Origin: Streptomyces sclerotialus
GTDB taxonomy: Bacteria; Actinomycetota; Actinomycetes; Streptomycetales; Streptomycetaceae
Length of the DNA: 64,000 bases
NCBI GenBank assembly: GCA_000719105.1
Contig: JODX01000011.1
Coordinates: 62,001-126,000, forward strand
Direction of reading: 5' to 3'
A program made the translations under genes and the position numbers. Every line of letters begins with the position of its first letter. The first letter of the stretch is position 1. The notes beneath the pieces are model-generated. The model was not told the DNA's origin. It did no database searches and saw only the letters and a program-made list of their open reading frames with translations. This document shows positions 1 through 9,033 of the stretch, piece after piece.

Positions 1-221
1 ATGTGCTGCTCAGCGGCCACCACGGGAAGATCGCGCGCTGGCGCCGGGACGAGGCCCTGAAGCGCACGACCCTCAACCGGCCCGACCTGATCGAGCGCTG
101 CGACCCCAAGGCGTTCGACAAGAAGGACCGCGAGATGCTCTCCATCCTGGGCTGGGCACCGGACCCCGAGGGGGAGCCGCACGGCCGATTTTGGCGCAGG
201 CCGGAGGGCGTGGAAGAATAG
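1..221 (+). CDS. trmD: tRNA (guanine-N1)-methyltransferase, C-terminal part
   Basis: This is the 3' end of a gene that starts outside the window. The first complete codon is at position 3. The residues [18 protein letters not shown] match the TrmD C-terminal region, where the trefoil-knot methyltransferase domain passes into the helical tRNA-binding domain. TrmD methylates N1 of G37 in tRNAs and prevents +1 frameshifting. Immediately downstream is rplS, the usual neighbour of trmD in bacteria, which supports the call. The family is about 240-280 aa, so most of the protein lies upstream. Confidence 0.9.
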   Translation, partial: VLLSGHHGKIARWRRDEALKRTTLNRPDLIERCDPKAFDKKDREMLSILGWAPDPEGEPHGRFWRRPEGVEE

Positions 222-355
222 GCCGCTGTTGTGTGTCCGTCCGGTGTGCGCCCCTGCCACAGGGGGAAACGACGCCCGACCCGACCCGCGCAACGCTCTC
301 ATCGAACATCTAGTTCCGTTGATGACCTGTGGCATCAGCGAAGAAAGCAGACGAA

Positions 356-706
356 ATGTCTCACCTGCTCGACTCCGTCGACTCCGCGTCGCTGCGCGAC
401 GACGTCCCGGCCTTCCGCCCGGGTGACACCGTCAACGTCCACGTCCGCGTCATCGAGGGCAACCGCTCCCGTGTGCAGCAGTTCAAGGGCGTCGTGATCC
501 GCCGCCAGGGCGCCGGTGTCCGCGAGACCTTCACGGTCCGCAAGGTCTCCTTCTCCGTGGGCGTCGAGCGCACCTTCCCGGTGCACACGCCGATCGTCGA
601 GAAGATCGAGCTCGTCACCCGCGGTGACGTGCGTCGCGCCAAGCTGTACTACCTGCGTGAGCTGCGCGGCAAGGCGGCGAAGATCAAGGAGAAGCGCGAG
701 AGCTGA
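356..706 (+). CDS. rplS: 50S ribosomal protein L19
   Basis: A 116-aa protein with the normal length and sequence of bL19 ([20 protein letters not shown] at the N-terminus; [20 protein letters not shown] at the C-terminal end). L19 sits at the 30S-50S interface of the ribosome. The ATG at 356 was chosen because the family starts with this sequence. An in-frame GTG at 329 would add nine non-conserved residues. A 134-nt gap separates it from trmD, so it may have its own leader or promoter. Confidence 0.97.
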   Translation: MSHLLDSVDSASLRDDVPAFRPGDTVNVHVRVIEGNRSRVQQFKGVVIRRQGAGVRETFTVRKVSFSVGVERTFPVHTPIVEKIELVTRGDVRRAKLYYLRELRGKAAKIKEKRES

Positions 707-751
707 GCGCACGCTCAGGTGTTCGCCGGGGCCGGATAGCATTCGGCTCCG

Positions 752-1594
752 ATGGACACCGAAGCACAGCACGTGGAGCGCGACCGCTCCTTCCGCACCC
801 CTGAGGCCGAGGGCGGCCCGGAGCACTCCGGGCGCACCGAGGCCGGTTCCGAGGACGACTCGGACACCGCCGGGACCACCTCGGAGGGCTCCGAGAGCGA
901 CCCGGACGGTTCCGGGAAGGTCTCCGGACAGCCCGAGGAGACCTCGGGACCAGGGGCGGCGGAGGGACGGTCGCGTTTCTCGTTGGCGGGCCGGGTCGCC
1001 GACTGGGTCCCGGGCGGGCGGATCACCCTGACCGGGCTGGTATGCCTGCTGTTCCTCCTGCTGCTCAGCACCTTCGTGCTGCAGCCGTTCCAGATTCCCA
1101 GCGGCTCCATGGAGAGCGGATTGAGGATCGGGGACCGCGTGCTCGTAAATAAGTTGGCGTACCGTTTCGGTTCCGAGCCGCAGCGTGGGGACGTCGTCGT
1201 GTTCGACGGCACCGGCCGCTTCGGGGACGCCGACTACGTCAAGCGCGTCGTCGGGGTGGGGGGAGACCGTGTGGTCTGCTGCGACAGGGAGGGGAGGCTC
1301 GAGGTGAACGGCCGGTCGGTCGACGAGTCGGCGTTTCTGCATCCGGGGGACAGCGCGTCCGAGGTGCCCTTCGACGTGGTCGTGCCCGACGGGACCCTGT
1401 TCGTCCTCGGCGACCACCGCAGCGCCTCCAGCGATTCCCGCGACCATCTGGGGTCGCCGGGCGGCGGAATGATCCCGGTGGATCGGGTCATCGGCCGTGC
1501 CGACTGGATCGCCTGGCCCGTCGGCCACTGGACCCGGCTGGACCGCCCCGACGCCTACGCGCGCGTGCCCGCCGCGGACGGTGCCCATGGGTAA
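752..1594 (+). CDS. sipW: Type I signal peptidase (first of four)
   Basis: A 280-aa membrane-bound serine-lysine protease that removes Sec/Tat signal peptides outside the membrane. A long acidic cytoplasmic region (about residues 1-90) precedes one transmembrane segment (about 92-112). Box B is IPSGSMES with nucleophile Ser119, the general base is Lys164 in the YVKRVVGVGG box, and GDHRSASSDSR forms box E. It is the first of four adjacent sip/lepB genes, the arrangement described as sipW-X-Y-Z in Streptomyces lividans. Its stop overlaps the next start by 8 nt, which points to translational coupling. The letter is assigned by gene order. Confidence 0.9.
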   Translation: MDTEAQHVERDRSFRTPEAEGGPEHSGRTEAGSEDDSDTAGTTSEGSESDPDGSGKVSGQPEETSGPGAAEGRSRFSLAGRVADWVPGGRITLTGLVCLLFLLLLSTFVLQPFQIPSGSMESGLRIGDRVLVNKLAYRFGSEPQRGDVVVFDGTGRFGDADYVKRVVGVGGDRVVCCDREGRLEVNGRSVDESAFLHPGDSASEVPFDVVVPDGTLFVLGDHRSASSDSRDHLGSPGGGMIPVDRVIGRADWIAWPVGHWTRLDRPDAYARVPAADGAHG

Positions 1595-2717
1595 CCGCGG
1601 GAAGCCGCGCGGGGGCGGGAGCGGCCCCGCGGACAACCTGCTGCCCACCGGCTCCCGGCGGGCCGGCGGCGCCGCCCGGCCGAGCCGCGTCGAACGGCGC
1701 AAGCTGGCCCGCAAGATCAAACGGCGCCGGCGCCGCTCCGCCCTCAAGGAGATCCCGCTCCTCGTGGGTGTCGCCGTCGTCATAGCCCTGGTCCTGAAGA
1801 CGTTCCTCGTCCAGGCCTTCGTGATCCCGTCGGGCTCGATGGAGAACACGATCCAGATCGGCGACCGGGTCCTGGTCGACAAGCTCACCCCGTGGTTCGG
1901 GTCCGAGCCACAGCGCGGGGACGTCGTCGTGTTCAAGGACCCCGGCGGCTGGCTGGAGGGCGACCAGACGACGGTCCAGCAGGACGACCCCGTCGTGGTC
2001 AAGCAGGTCAAGGAGGGGCTGCAGTTCATCGGCCTGCTCCCGTCCGACGACGAACAGGACCTGATCAAGCGGGTCGTCGCGATCGGCGGCGACACCGTCA
2101 AGTGCTGCGACGCCCAGGGACGCGTCACCGTCAACGGCACGGCCCTCGACGAACCCTACGTCCAGCCCGGCAACGAACCGTCGACCATCAAGTTCGAGGT
2201 GACGGTGCCCGAGGGCCGCCTCTGGGTCATGGGCGACCACCGCGCCAACTCCGCCGACTCCCGCTACCACCGCGGCCAGGAGTACAACGGCACCGTCTCC
2301 GAGGACTCCGTCGTCGGTCGCGCCGTGGTCATCGCCTGGCCGATCGGTCACTGGGCCGGTCTGGAGCAGCGGGACACGTACGCGTCCGTGCCCGACGGGT
2401 CGGCTACCGCCCTCGGTGCTTCGCATAGGGTGGCCTCCGCGGATCCGAAGGAATTGATCGCGCTCCCGACCCCTGCGGAACTCCCGCTCGTTATGGGAGT
2501 GGTGGGCCTGCTCCGATTGCGGCGCGGGCGGCGGTACGGAGTGAGGAGTGGATGTGGGGGACGTGGTGGTCGGCGCACGGTCCGGACAGGATGGCCCCGA
2601 GGAGCAGCCGGAGCGGCCCGACTCAGCTGCTTCCCCGGCCGCGCAGGACGAGGCGGGACCCCGGGGCACCAGGGATCCAGCTGGCCATGGAGCGCCCCCC
2701 GGAACCGGCGGGAGTGA
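1587..2717 (+). CDS. sipX: Type I signal peptidase (second of four)
   Basis: A 376-aa signal peptidase. After a basic N-terminus comes one transmembrane segment (IPLLVGVAVVIALVLKTFLV), then IPSGSMENTI with Ser84, the DLIKRVVAIGGD box with Lys161, and GDHRANSADSR. The ATG at 1587 was chosen because it overlaps the sipW stop, while an upstream start would run deep into sipW. The catalytic core ends near 2380. A second hydrophobic stretch (PAELPLVMGVVGLL) follows, then an Arg/Gly-rich tail of about 80 residues. The last 164 nt overlap the start of the next gene in another frame. Confidence 0.88.
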   Translation: MGNRGKPRGGGSGPADNLLPTGSRRAGGAARPSRVERRKLARKIKRRRRRSALKEIPLLVGVAVVIALVLKTFLVQAFVIPSGSMENTIQIGDRVLVDKLTPWFGSEPQRGDVVVFKDPGGWLEGDQTTVQQDDPVVVKQVKEGLQFIGLLPSDDEQDLIKRVVAIGGDTVKCCDAQGRVTVNGTALDEPYVQPGNEPSTIKFEVTVPEGRLWVMGDHRANSADSRYHRGQEYNGTVSEDSVVGRAVVIAWPIGHWAGLEQRDTYASVPDGSATALGASHRVASADPKELIALPTPAELPLVMGVVGLLRLRRGRRYGVRSGCGGRGGRRTVRTGWPRGAAGAARLSCFPGRAGRGGTPGHQGSSWPWSAPRNRRE

Positions 2718-3570
2718 CTCCGCGGCGGCCGTGACCGGCACTCCGGAGGGCGCGGACACCTCGGACGACGAGGGGGAAGGCCGGCCCCCGAAGAAGCCGC
2801 GCTCCTTCTGGAAGGAGCTGCCGCTGCTGATCGGTATCGCGCTCGTGCTCGCGCTGCTGATCAAGACCTTCCTGGTACAGGCGTTCTCCATCCCCTCGGA
2901 CTCGATGCAGAACACCCTCCAGCAGGGTGACCGGGTGCTGGTCGACAAGCTCACCCCGTGGTTCGGGTCCGAGCCGGAGCGCGGCGAGGTCGTCGTCTTC
3001 CACGACCCCGACAAGTGGCTGTTCGGGGAGCCCACGCCCGAACCCAACCCCGTGCAGCGGGTGCTCAGCTGGATCGGCCTGATGCCCTCGGCCGAGGAGA
3101 AGGACCTGATCAAGCGGGTCGTCGGCGTCGCGGGCGACACCATCGAGTGCAAGAACACGGGTCCGCTGAAGGTCAACGGCAAGGCGCTGGACGAGTCGTA
3201 CGTCTACGCCGGGAACACCCCGTGCACCGTGGACGACCACGGCGGTCAGTTCAAGGTGACGGTGCCCGAAGGCAAAATCTGGGTCATGGGTGACCACCGG
3301 CAGAACTCGCTGGACTCCCGCTACCACCAGAACGACAAGAACGAGGGCTTCGTCCCCGTGGACAGTGTCGTGGGCCGCGCCATCGTGATCGCCTGGCCGC
3401 CCACTCGCTGGGCCACACTGCCGGTTCCCGACGTCTTCGACCAGAACCTGAGCGCCGCCGCCCCCGGCGCGCTCGGCCTCGCGGGCGCGGTGCCGCTGGT
3501 CCTCTGGCGTCGGCGCCGCCTCCTCACCGCGGCAGACCGAAGGGTTTCTGGCAGCCGTACCGCCGGGTAG
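2554..3570 (+). CDS. sipY: Type I signal peptidase (third of four)
   Basis: A 338-aa signal peptidase. The acidic, Pro/Gly-rich N-terminus of about 85 residues is followed by a transmembrane segment (LPLLIGIALVLALLIKTFL). Next come IPSDSMQNTL with Ser117, DLIKRVVGVAGD with Lys187 and GDHRQNSLDSR. A second hydrophobic segment (LGLAGAVPLVLW) lies near the C-terminus. Of several in-frame GTG codons, 2554 has a GAGG motif 7 nt upstream. GTG 2548 is too close to that motif. GTG 2731, just after the sipX stop, would avoid the long overlap and remains possible. Confidence 0.85.
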   Translation: MGDVVVGARSGQDGPEEQPERPDSAASPAAQDEAGPRGTRDPAGHGAPPGTGGSDSAAAVTGTPEGADTSDDEGEGRPPKKPRSFWKELPLLIGIALVLALLIKTFLVQAFSIPSDSMQNTLQQGDRVLVDKLTPWFGSEPERGEVVVFHDPDKWLFGEPTPEPNPVQRVLSWIGLMPSAEEKDLIKRVVGVAGDTIECKNTGPLKVNGKALDESYVYAGNTPCTVDDHGGQFKVTVPEGKIWVMGDHRQNSLDSRYHQNDKNEGFVPVDSVVGRAIVIAWPPTRWATLPVPDVFDQNLSAAAPGALGLAGAVPLVLWRRRRLLTAADRRVSGSRTAG

Positions 3571-3649
3571 GGTGCCGTCCCAGGTCGCCGATCTTCCGGG
3601 CTCCCGGCGCGGAGCGGGAGGTCGATTCTCCGGACCGGGGAGCACTGGG

Positions 3650-4390
3650 ATGAGCGGGACGACACAACGTACGGACGAGAGCCGCGGACGGCTCGGCAGC
3701 GTGCTGTCGGGGCTGGCCGTGGCTCTCGGCTGTGTGCTGTTCCTCGGCGGTTTCGCCTGGGGAGCGTTCGTCTACCGGCCCTACACCGTGCCGACCGCCT
3801 CCATGGCGCCCACGATCGAGGCCGGGGACCGGGTCCTCGCCGAGCGTGTCGACGGCGCCCGGATCCGGCGCGGCGACGTCGTCGTCTTCAGGCAGCAGAG
3901 CTGGGGCGACGTGCCCATGGTCAAGCGGGTCGTCGCGGTCGGCGGGGACAAGGTGGCCTGCTGCACGGACGGCAGGCTGACCGTCAACGGCAAGCAGATC
4001 GCAGAACCGTATCTTCCCGAGGGTCAGGCCGCCGAGGCGATGGGTATCCCGGAGATCACGGTCCCCGAGGGACGGCTGTTCCTCCTCGGCGACGAGCGCA
4101 GGAGTTCCCTGGATTCCACCGCGCACCTGGCGGAGGCCGGCAGCGGCACGGTCCCGCGCGCCTCCGTGGACGCCCGCGTCGACGCGGTCGTCTGGCCCAT
4201 GGACGGCATGCTGGAACGTCCCACCGGCTTCGAGACGCTCGGCCCGCTCTCCTCGCCCGGGCCGCTGCGTCCGGTCGCCGCGATGATCGTGGCGGGCGCG
4301 GTGCTGGTCCTGGCCGGCGGAGCCTATGGACCGATCGCCCAGCGCCTGGGCAGGCGCGCGACCCGGACGGAGCCCGCCGGTGCGCGCTGA
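3650..4390 (+). CDS. sipZ: Type I signal peptidase (fourth of four)
   Basis: A 246-aa signal peptidase with a short cytoplasmic N-terminus, a transmembrane segment (GLAVALGCVLFLGGFAWGAF) and VPTASMAPTI with Ser51. MVKRVVAVGGDK carries Lys92, and GDERRSSLDS replaces the usual GDHR box. A second transmembrane segment (AAMIVAGAVLVLAGGAYG) is at the C-terminus. The ATG at 3650 has GGGGAG about 8 nt upstream. It is the most divergent of the four and begins after a 79-nt gap. In S. lividans sipZ is reported to head a separate operon with unrelated genes, which fits the Nudix gene overlapping its 3' end. Confidence 0.88.
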   Translation: MSGTTQRTDESRGRLGSVLSGLAVALGCVLFLGGFAWGAFVYRPYTVPTASMAPTIEAGDRVLAERVDGARIRRGDVVVFRQQSWGDVPMVKRVVAVGGDKVACCTDGRLTVNGKQIAEPYLPEGQAAEAMGIPEITVPEGRLFLLGDERRSSLDSTAHLAEAGSGTVPRASVDARVDAVVWPMDGMLERPTGFETLGPLSSPGPLRPVAAMIVAGAVLVLAGGAYGPIAQRLGRRATRTEPAGAR

Positions 4391-5063
4391 GCCGCCGTCG
4401 GAGGAGGCCGGTGGCGGCGGACCCCGGTGCGGGGGCGTGGATGCCGAGGGCGGATCCTGGTACGAGGGCACGAGTGCCGATGGCGGTACGGGGCCCCGCG
4501 GTCATGCCCACGATGGTGAGCACGCCGCCCGGAAGGAGGCCGAGGAAGAGGTGCGTGAGGTGGTTCCGGAGGTGTCCGGTGACGGGCCGCGCAAGGTGGC
4601 CCGGGTGGTCCTCCTCGATCCGCGACAGCGCATCCTGCTGCTGCAGGGCCACGAGCCGGACGATCCGGCCGACAACTGGTGGTTCACGCCCGGCGGCGGA
4701 CTGGAGGGCGACGAGACCCGGGAGGAGGCCGCATTGCGGGAGCTCGCCGAGGAGACCGGCATCACCGACGTCGAACTCGGCCCGGTGCTGTGGCGGCGGC
4801 GGTGTTCGTTCCCGTTCGCGGGTCGCCGCTGGGACCAGGACGAGTGGTACTACCTGGCCCGTACGAGCCAGACCGTGACCGAGGCCACCGGGCTGACCGA
4901 GCTGGAGCGCCGCAGCGTCGTGGGATCACGCTGGTGGACGTGCCAGGAACTGACCCGGTCACATGAGACGGTGTATCCGACCAGACTCGCCGGGCTGCTG
5001 CGCAGGCTGCTCGACGAAGGTCCTCCGGCCAAGCCCGAGATCCTGGACACGGAAATCGTCTAG
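4380..5063 (+). CDS. Nudix hydrolase
   Basis: A 227-aa protein with a complete Nudix box, GGLEGDETREEAALRELAEE followed by TGI, matching GX5EX7REUXEEXGU. Nudix enzymes hydrolyse nucleoside diphosphates linked to another moiety. The substrate here cannot be told from sequence. About 60 poorly conserved, Gly/Glu-rich residues precede the domain. The GTG at 4380 overlaps the sipZ stop by 11 nt and has GGAG 7 nt upstream, so it is likely co-translated with sipZ. It is followed by DUF2469 and yraN, matching the operon reported downstream of sipZ. Confidence 0.85.
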   Translation: MRAEPPSEEAGGGGPRCGGVDAEGGSWYEGTSADGGTGPRGHAHDGEHAARKEAEEEVREVVPEVSGDGPRKVARVVLLDPRQRILLLQGHEPDDPADNWWFTPGGGLEGDETREEAALRELAEETGITDVELGPVLWRRRCSFPFAGRRWDQDEWYYLARTSQTVTEATGLTELERRSVVGSRWWTCQELTRSHETVYPTRLAGLLRRLLDEGPPAKPEILDTEIV

Positions 5064-5118
5064 GGGCGCACGGGGCTGACGCACAATAGGGGGACGCACG
5101 GCTGAAGGGGAACATGCC

Positions 5119-5427
5119 ATGAGCGCCGAGGACCTCGAAAAGTACGAGACCGAGATGGAGCTGAAGCTCTACCGGGAGTACCGAGATGTCGTCGGTCTGT
5201 TCAAATACGTGATCGAGACCGAGCGGCGCTTCTATCTGACCAACGACTACGAGATGCAGGTGCACTCGGTCCAGGGCGAAGTGTTCTTCGAGGTGTCGAT
5301 GGCGGACGCCTGGGTGTGGGACATGTACCGGCCGGCCCGGTTCGTCAAGCAGGTGCGCGTTCTCACGTTCAAGGACGTGAACATCGAGGAGCTCAACAAG
5401 AGCGATCTGGAGCTGCCGGGCAGCTGA
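5119..5427 (+). CDS. DUF2469 family protein
   Basis: A 102-aa, acidic, highly conserved actinobacterial protein ([20 protein letters not shown] at the N-terminus; [20 protein letters not shown] later). The family has no established function and is commonly found next to yraN/UPF0102 genes, as here. There is no signal peptide or membrane segment. An AAGGGG motif precedes the ATG. It lies 55 nt after the Nudix gene and probably belongs to the same transcript. Confidence 0.88.
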   Translation: MSAEDLEKYETEMELKLYREYRDVVGLFKYVIETERRFYLTNDYEMQVHSVQGEVFFEVSMADAWVWDMYRPARFVKQVRVLTFKDVNIEELNKSDLELPGS

Positions 5428-5569
5428 GCCGCCGCGGGGGGCGCGGTCGTGGGAGCGGCACGCGGTCACCCACAGGGGTGAGCGAGTTCTCCCCAGTCCC
5501 GCACTTGTCCACCAAGATCCAACAGCGGGCCGATCCGCCCCCAGTGTTGGCGCCGGAGGTGGTGCCGAC

Positions 5570-5944
5570 ATGAGCAGCACATCGAAGGCGCGCGGCGCGC
5601 TCGGCAGGTACGGCGAGGAGCTGGCCGCGCGACGGCTGGCCGAGGCGGGGATGACGGTCCTGGAGCGCAACTGGCGCTGCGGCCGGACCGGCGAGATCGA
5701 CATCGTGGCGCGCGACGGCGACGCGCTGGTCGTCTGCGAGGTCAAGACCCGCAGGGCGGGATCGTTCGAACACCCCATGGCCGCGGTGACGCCCGCGAAG
5801 GCGGCACGCCTGCGCGATCTGGCGGAACGCTGGGTGCAGGAACACGGGGGCGCGCCACCCGGAGGCGTCCGCGTCGACGTCGTGGGCGTATCGCTGCCCG
5901 ACCGGGGCGCTCCCGTCGTGGAGCATGTCAGGGGGGCGGCCTGA
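5570..5944 (+). CDS. YraN/UPF0102 family putative endonuclease
   Basis: A 124-aa protein with the UPF0102 fold signature: [17 protein letters not shown], then [20 protein letters not shown], which carries the E-D...E-x-K nuclease-like catalytic pattern of Holliday-junction-resolvase-type endonucleases. Biochemical function in the family is poorly defined. GGAGG lies 10 nt upstream of the ATG. The stop codon overlaps the next ATG by one base (TGATG), linking it to the ComM-like ATPase and dprA. This neighbourhood suggests a DNA-processing role, which is inference. Confidence 0.88.
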   Translation: MSSTSKARGALGRYGEELAARRLAEAGMTVLERNWRCGRTGEIDIVARDGDALVVCEVKTRRAGSFEHPMAAVTPAKAARLRDLAERWVQEHGGAPPGGVRVDVVGVSLPDRGAPVVEHVRGAA

Positions 5945-7566
5945 TGGCCTTCGCCCGTACGTGCGCGGTGGCGCTCGTCGGGGTCGAGGGCGTGCTCGTG
6001 GAGGTCCAGGCCGACCTGGAGCCGGGTGTCGCGGCGTTCACGCTGGTGGGACTGCCGGACAAGAGCCTGACCGAGAGCAGGGACCGGGTGCGGGCGGCCC
6101 TGGTGAACTCCGGCGCCGAGTGGCCCCAGAAGAAGCTGACCGTGGGGCTCAGCCCCGCGTCCGTACCCAAGGCGGGCAGCGGCTTCGATCTCGCCGTGGC
6201 GTGCGCCGTCCTCGGTGCCGCCGAGCGGATCGATCCCAGGGTGCTCGCCGACATCGTGATGATCGGGGAGCTGGGGCTCGACGGCCGGGTGCGCCCGGTG
6301 CGCGGCATCCTGCCCGCCGTGCTGGCCGCCGCCGAAGCGGGTTACGAGCAGGTGGTGGTCCCGGAGTGCGCCGCGGCGGAGGCCGCGCTCGTGCCCGGTG
6401 TCTCCGTGCTGGGCGTGCGGACCCTGCGCCAGCTCATCGCCGTGCTGACCGACGAACCGGTACCCGACGAGGAGCCGGACGACGGCCGCCCGGACCCGGT
6501 GGCGGCGGGCCTGCGCATGCCCGGTGTGGGCGCCGCCACGGGCATGCACAGCGCGGGTGCCGGACAGCACGACCACGGGCACGATCTGGCCGATGTCGTC
6601 GGGCAGCTCGCCGCCCGGACCGCCGTGGAGGTCGCGGCGGCCGGCGGGCACCATCTGCTCCTGCAGGGGCCGCCGGGCGCGGGCAAGACCATGCTCGCCG
6701 AGCGGCTGCCGGGTGTCCTGCCGACGCTCACCCGGCAGGAGTCACTGGAGGTCACGGCGGTTCACTCGGTCGCGGGCCTGCTGCCCGCGGGCAAGCCGCT
6801 GGTCGACACGCCGCCGTACTGCGCTCCCCACCACTCGGCCACCATGCAGGCACTCGTCGGAGGAGGCCAGGGCATCGCACGGCCAGGAGCGGTGTCCCTC
6901 GCCCACCGAGGAGTGCTCTTCCTCGACGAGGCACCGGAGTTCAGCGGCCAGGTGCTGGACGCGCTGCGGCAGCCACTGGAGAGCGGGCATGTGGTGATCG
7001 CCCGCAGCGCGGGTGTGGTGCGGTTCCCGGCGCGCTTCCTGCTGGTGATCGCCGCCAATCCGTGCCCGTGCGGCAGGTTCTCGTTGAAGGACGACCTGTG
7101 CGAGTGCCCGCCCGCGTCGGTCCGCCGCTACCAGGCACGGCTCTCCGGGCCCCTGCTCGACCGCGTCGACCTCAGGGTGGAGGCCGACCGCGTCACCCGG
7201 GCGGAACTGACGGAACGCGGTGCGCGCGGCGAGTCCACGGCCGTGGTCGCCGACCGGGTCCGGGAGGCCAGGGCGCGGGCGGCGCTGCGGCTGGCCGGCA
7301 CTCCGTGGCGGACCAACAGCGAGATCCCCGGCCGAGAGCTGCGCAGCCGGTGGCATGCGGCACCCGGCGCGATGGACGAGGCGGAGCGCGGGCTGGAGCG
7401 GGGGGTGCTGACCGCCCGCGGCCTCGACCGGGTGCTGCGGGTCGCCTGGACCGTCGCGGACCTCCTGGGGCACGACCGGCCCGACGCCGTGGACGTCGCG
7501 CTCGCCCTTCAGCTGCGGACCGGCGTCCCGCGCGGGGTGCCGATGGCGATCGGGGCGCTGTCATGA
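5944..7566 (+). CDS. YifB/ComM family Mg-chelatase-like AAA+ ATPase
   Basis: A 540-aa protein of the usual YifB/ComM length. The N-terminal ChlI-like domain (residues 1-170, AFTLVGLPDKSLTESRDRVR) is followed by the AAA+ core with Walker A GPPGAGKTMLAE and Walker B LFLDEAPEF. The zinc-like cysteine cluster CPCGRF...CECPP and the Mg-chelatase C-terminal domain come last. ComM is a helicase that promotes branch migration during natural transformation in Gram-negative species. Its role in Streptomyces is unknown. It overlaps yraN by 1 nt and dprA by 4 nt (ATGA). Confidence 0.93.
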   Translation: MAFARTCAVALVGVEGVLVEVQADLEPGVAAFTLVGLPDKSLTESRDRVRAALVNSGAEWPQKKLTVGLSPASVPKAGSGFDLAVACAVLGAAERIDPRVLADIVMIGELGLDGRVRPVRGILPAVLAAAEAGYEQVVVPECAAAEAALVPGVSVLGVRTLRQLIAVLTDEPVPDEEPDDGRPDPVAAGLRMPGVGAATGMHSAGAGQHDHGHDLADVVGQLAARTAVEVAAAGGHHLLLQGPPGAGKTMLAERLPGVLPTLTRQESLEVTAVHSVAGLLPAGKPLVDTPPYCAPHHSATMQALVGGGQGIARPGAVSLAHRGVLFLDEAPEFSGQVLDALRQPLESGHVVIARSAGVVRFPARFLLVIAANPCPCGRFSLKDDLCECPPASVRRYQARLSGPLLDRVDLRVEADRVTRAELTERGARGESTAVVADRVREARARAALRLAGTPWRTNSEIPGRELRSRWHAAPGAMDEAERGLERGVLTARGLDRVLRVAWTVADLLGHDRPDAVDVALALQLRTGVPRGVPMAIGALS

Positions 7567-8759
7567 GCCGGCCCGGCAGCCCGGACGGCGAGGACCCCAC
7601 GACCGGAGGGGGCGTCCCGCGGGCCGAGCGGCTCGGCCGGATCCTCCTCGCCCGGGTCGTCGAACCGGGGGACGAACTCGGCGGCCGGTGGCTGCGGGAG
7701 CTGGGCCCCGGCACGGTGGCGCGGCGGCTCACCGGCGACGGCGCACCGCTGCCCGGAGCATCGGACAAACGGTGGGCGGGTCTGCGCGCCCGCGCCGAGC
7801 GGGCCGACCCGGAGCGGGACCTCGCTCAGGCACGGCAGGTCGGCGCACGGTTCGTCTGTCCCGGGGACGGGGAGTGGCCCGGGCAGCTGGACGACCTCGG
7901 GGACGCGAGGCCCGTCGGGCTGTGGGTGCGGGGAAGACCGAGTCTTCGGATGTGGGCCCTGCGGTCCGTGGCCGTCGTGGGAGCCCGGGCCTGCACCGAG
8001 TACGGGGCCCACATGGCGGCCGTCCTCGGCGCGGGCCTCGCCGAACGGGGGTGGGTCGTCGTCTCCGGGGGAGCCTACGGGGTGGACGCGGCCGCCCATC
8101 GCGGAGCCCTCGGCGCCGGCGGAGCCACCGTCGCCGTGCTGGCCTGCGGGGTGGACCGGTCATACCCCCGTGGGCACACCGAGCTGATCGGCAGGATCGC
8201 CGGACAGGGGCTCGTGGTGGGGGAGCTCTCGCCGGGGGAGCACCCCACGCCCGGCCGGTTCATCCTCCGTAACCGGGTGATCGCCGCGCTCACCCGCGGC
8301 ACCGTCGTCGTCGAGGCCGCTCACCGCAGCGGCGCGCTCGCCACGGCGCGCGCGGCCCAGCGGCTGGGACGCTTCACGATGGGGGTGCCCGGACCGGCCA
8401 CCAGCGGGGTGTCGGCGGGCGTGCACGAACTGCTGCGCGGGGAGGCGGTACTGGTGACCGACGCCGCGGAGATCGCCGAACTGGTCGGGGACATGGGGGA
8501 GTTGGCGCCCGACCGGCGTGGCCCGGTGCTGCCGCGCGACCTGCTCGGCCCTGATGCCCGGCGTGTGCTCGCCGCGCTCCCGGCGCGCCGGATCGCGGCG
8601 GTCGAGGAGATCGCGCGGGGAGCGGGTGCGACGGCCGACGACGTGGTCGGGAAGCTGTACGAACTCCGCTCGCTCGGTTACGTCGAACGACACGGCGACG
8701 GCTGGAAGTTGACACGCCAGGCCATGATCTCCGTCTCATCGGATCGGGGGAGGTGCTGA
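7563..8759 (+). CDS. dprA: DNA-processing protein A
   Basis: A 398-aa DprA/Smf protein. The Rossmann-like core has SVAVVGARACTEYG, VVSGGAYGVDAAAHRGAL and the FILRNRVIAALTRGTVVVEA motif, all typical of the ssDNA-binding, RecA-loading fold. A C-terminal winged helix (about residues 335-390, ARRVLAALPARRIAAVEEIA) is present. The start ATG overlaps the upstream stop (ATGA). The same frame is open much further upstream through the comM-like gene, but only this start begins a DprA sequence. It is the last gene of the yraN-comM-dprA unit. Confidence 0.93.
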   Translation: MSRPGSPDGEDPTTGGGVPRAERLGRILLARVVEPGDELGGRWLRELGPGTVARRLTGDGAPLPGASDKRWAGLRARAERADPERDLAQARQVGARFVCPGDGEWPGQLDDLGDARPVGLWVRGRPSLRMWALRSVAVVGARACTEYGAHMAAVLGAGLAERGWVVVSGGAYGVDAAAHRGALGAGGATVAVLACGVDRSYPRGHTELIGRIAGQGLVVGELSPGEHPTPGRFILRNRVIAALTRGTVVVEAAHRSGALATARAAQRLGRFTMGVPGPATSGVSAGVHELLRGEAVLVTDAAEIAELVGDMGELAPDRRGPVLPRDLLGPDARRVLAALPARRIAAVEEIARGAGATADDVVGKLYELRSLGYVERHGDGWKLTRQAMISVSSDRGRC

Positions 8760-9033
8760 CCGGGCCTGTTCGGCCGTCCGGGCGACCGCTCCGACAGCCC
8801 GGCGCCTCCCGGGAGTTGATGCCTTGCGGGGGGTGCGCGGTGCGCCGGACGTGACCCTGGACAGGCGGTCGGCGGAACGAATCTGCGCACGGTAGTTCCC
8901 GTTCCCTTCGCGCACCGCGACGCTCCAGTCACGCTACGCTCACGTGAAATCCCGACGCAGGCGGCAACTCGGCACCACTCCGACACCTCGCGCAGGCACC
9001 ACCAGTTCACGGCAGAACGGCACAAGGCGACGA

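Noticed and set aside
335..3645. Long minus-strand open frames opposite the signal peptidase genes
   Set aside because: They are antisense shadows without recognisable domains, and the plus-strand genes have full catalytic motifs.
5925..7562. A very long open frame running through the comM-like gene into dprA
   Set aside because: Only the part from 7563 encodes DprA. The upstream part is an Arg/Gly-rich shadow frame of the comM-like gene, typical of high-G+C DNA.
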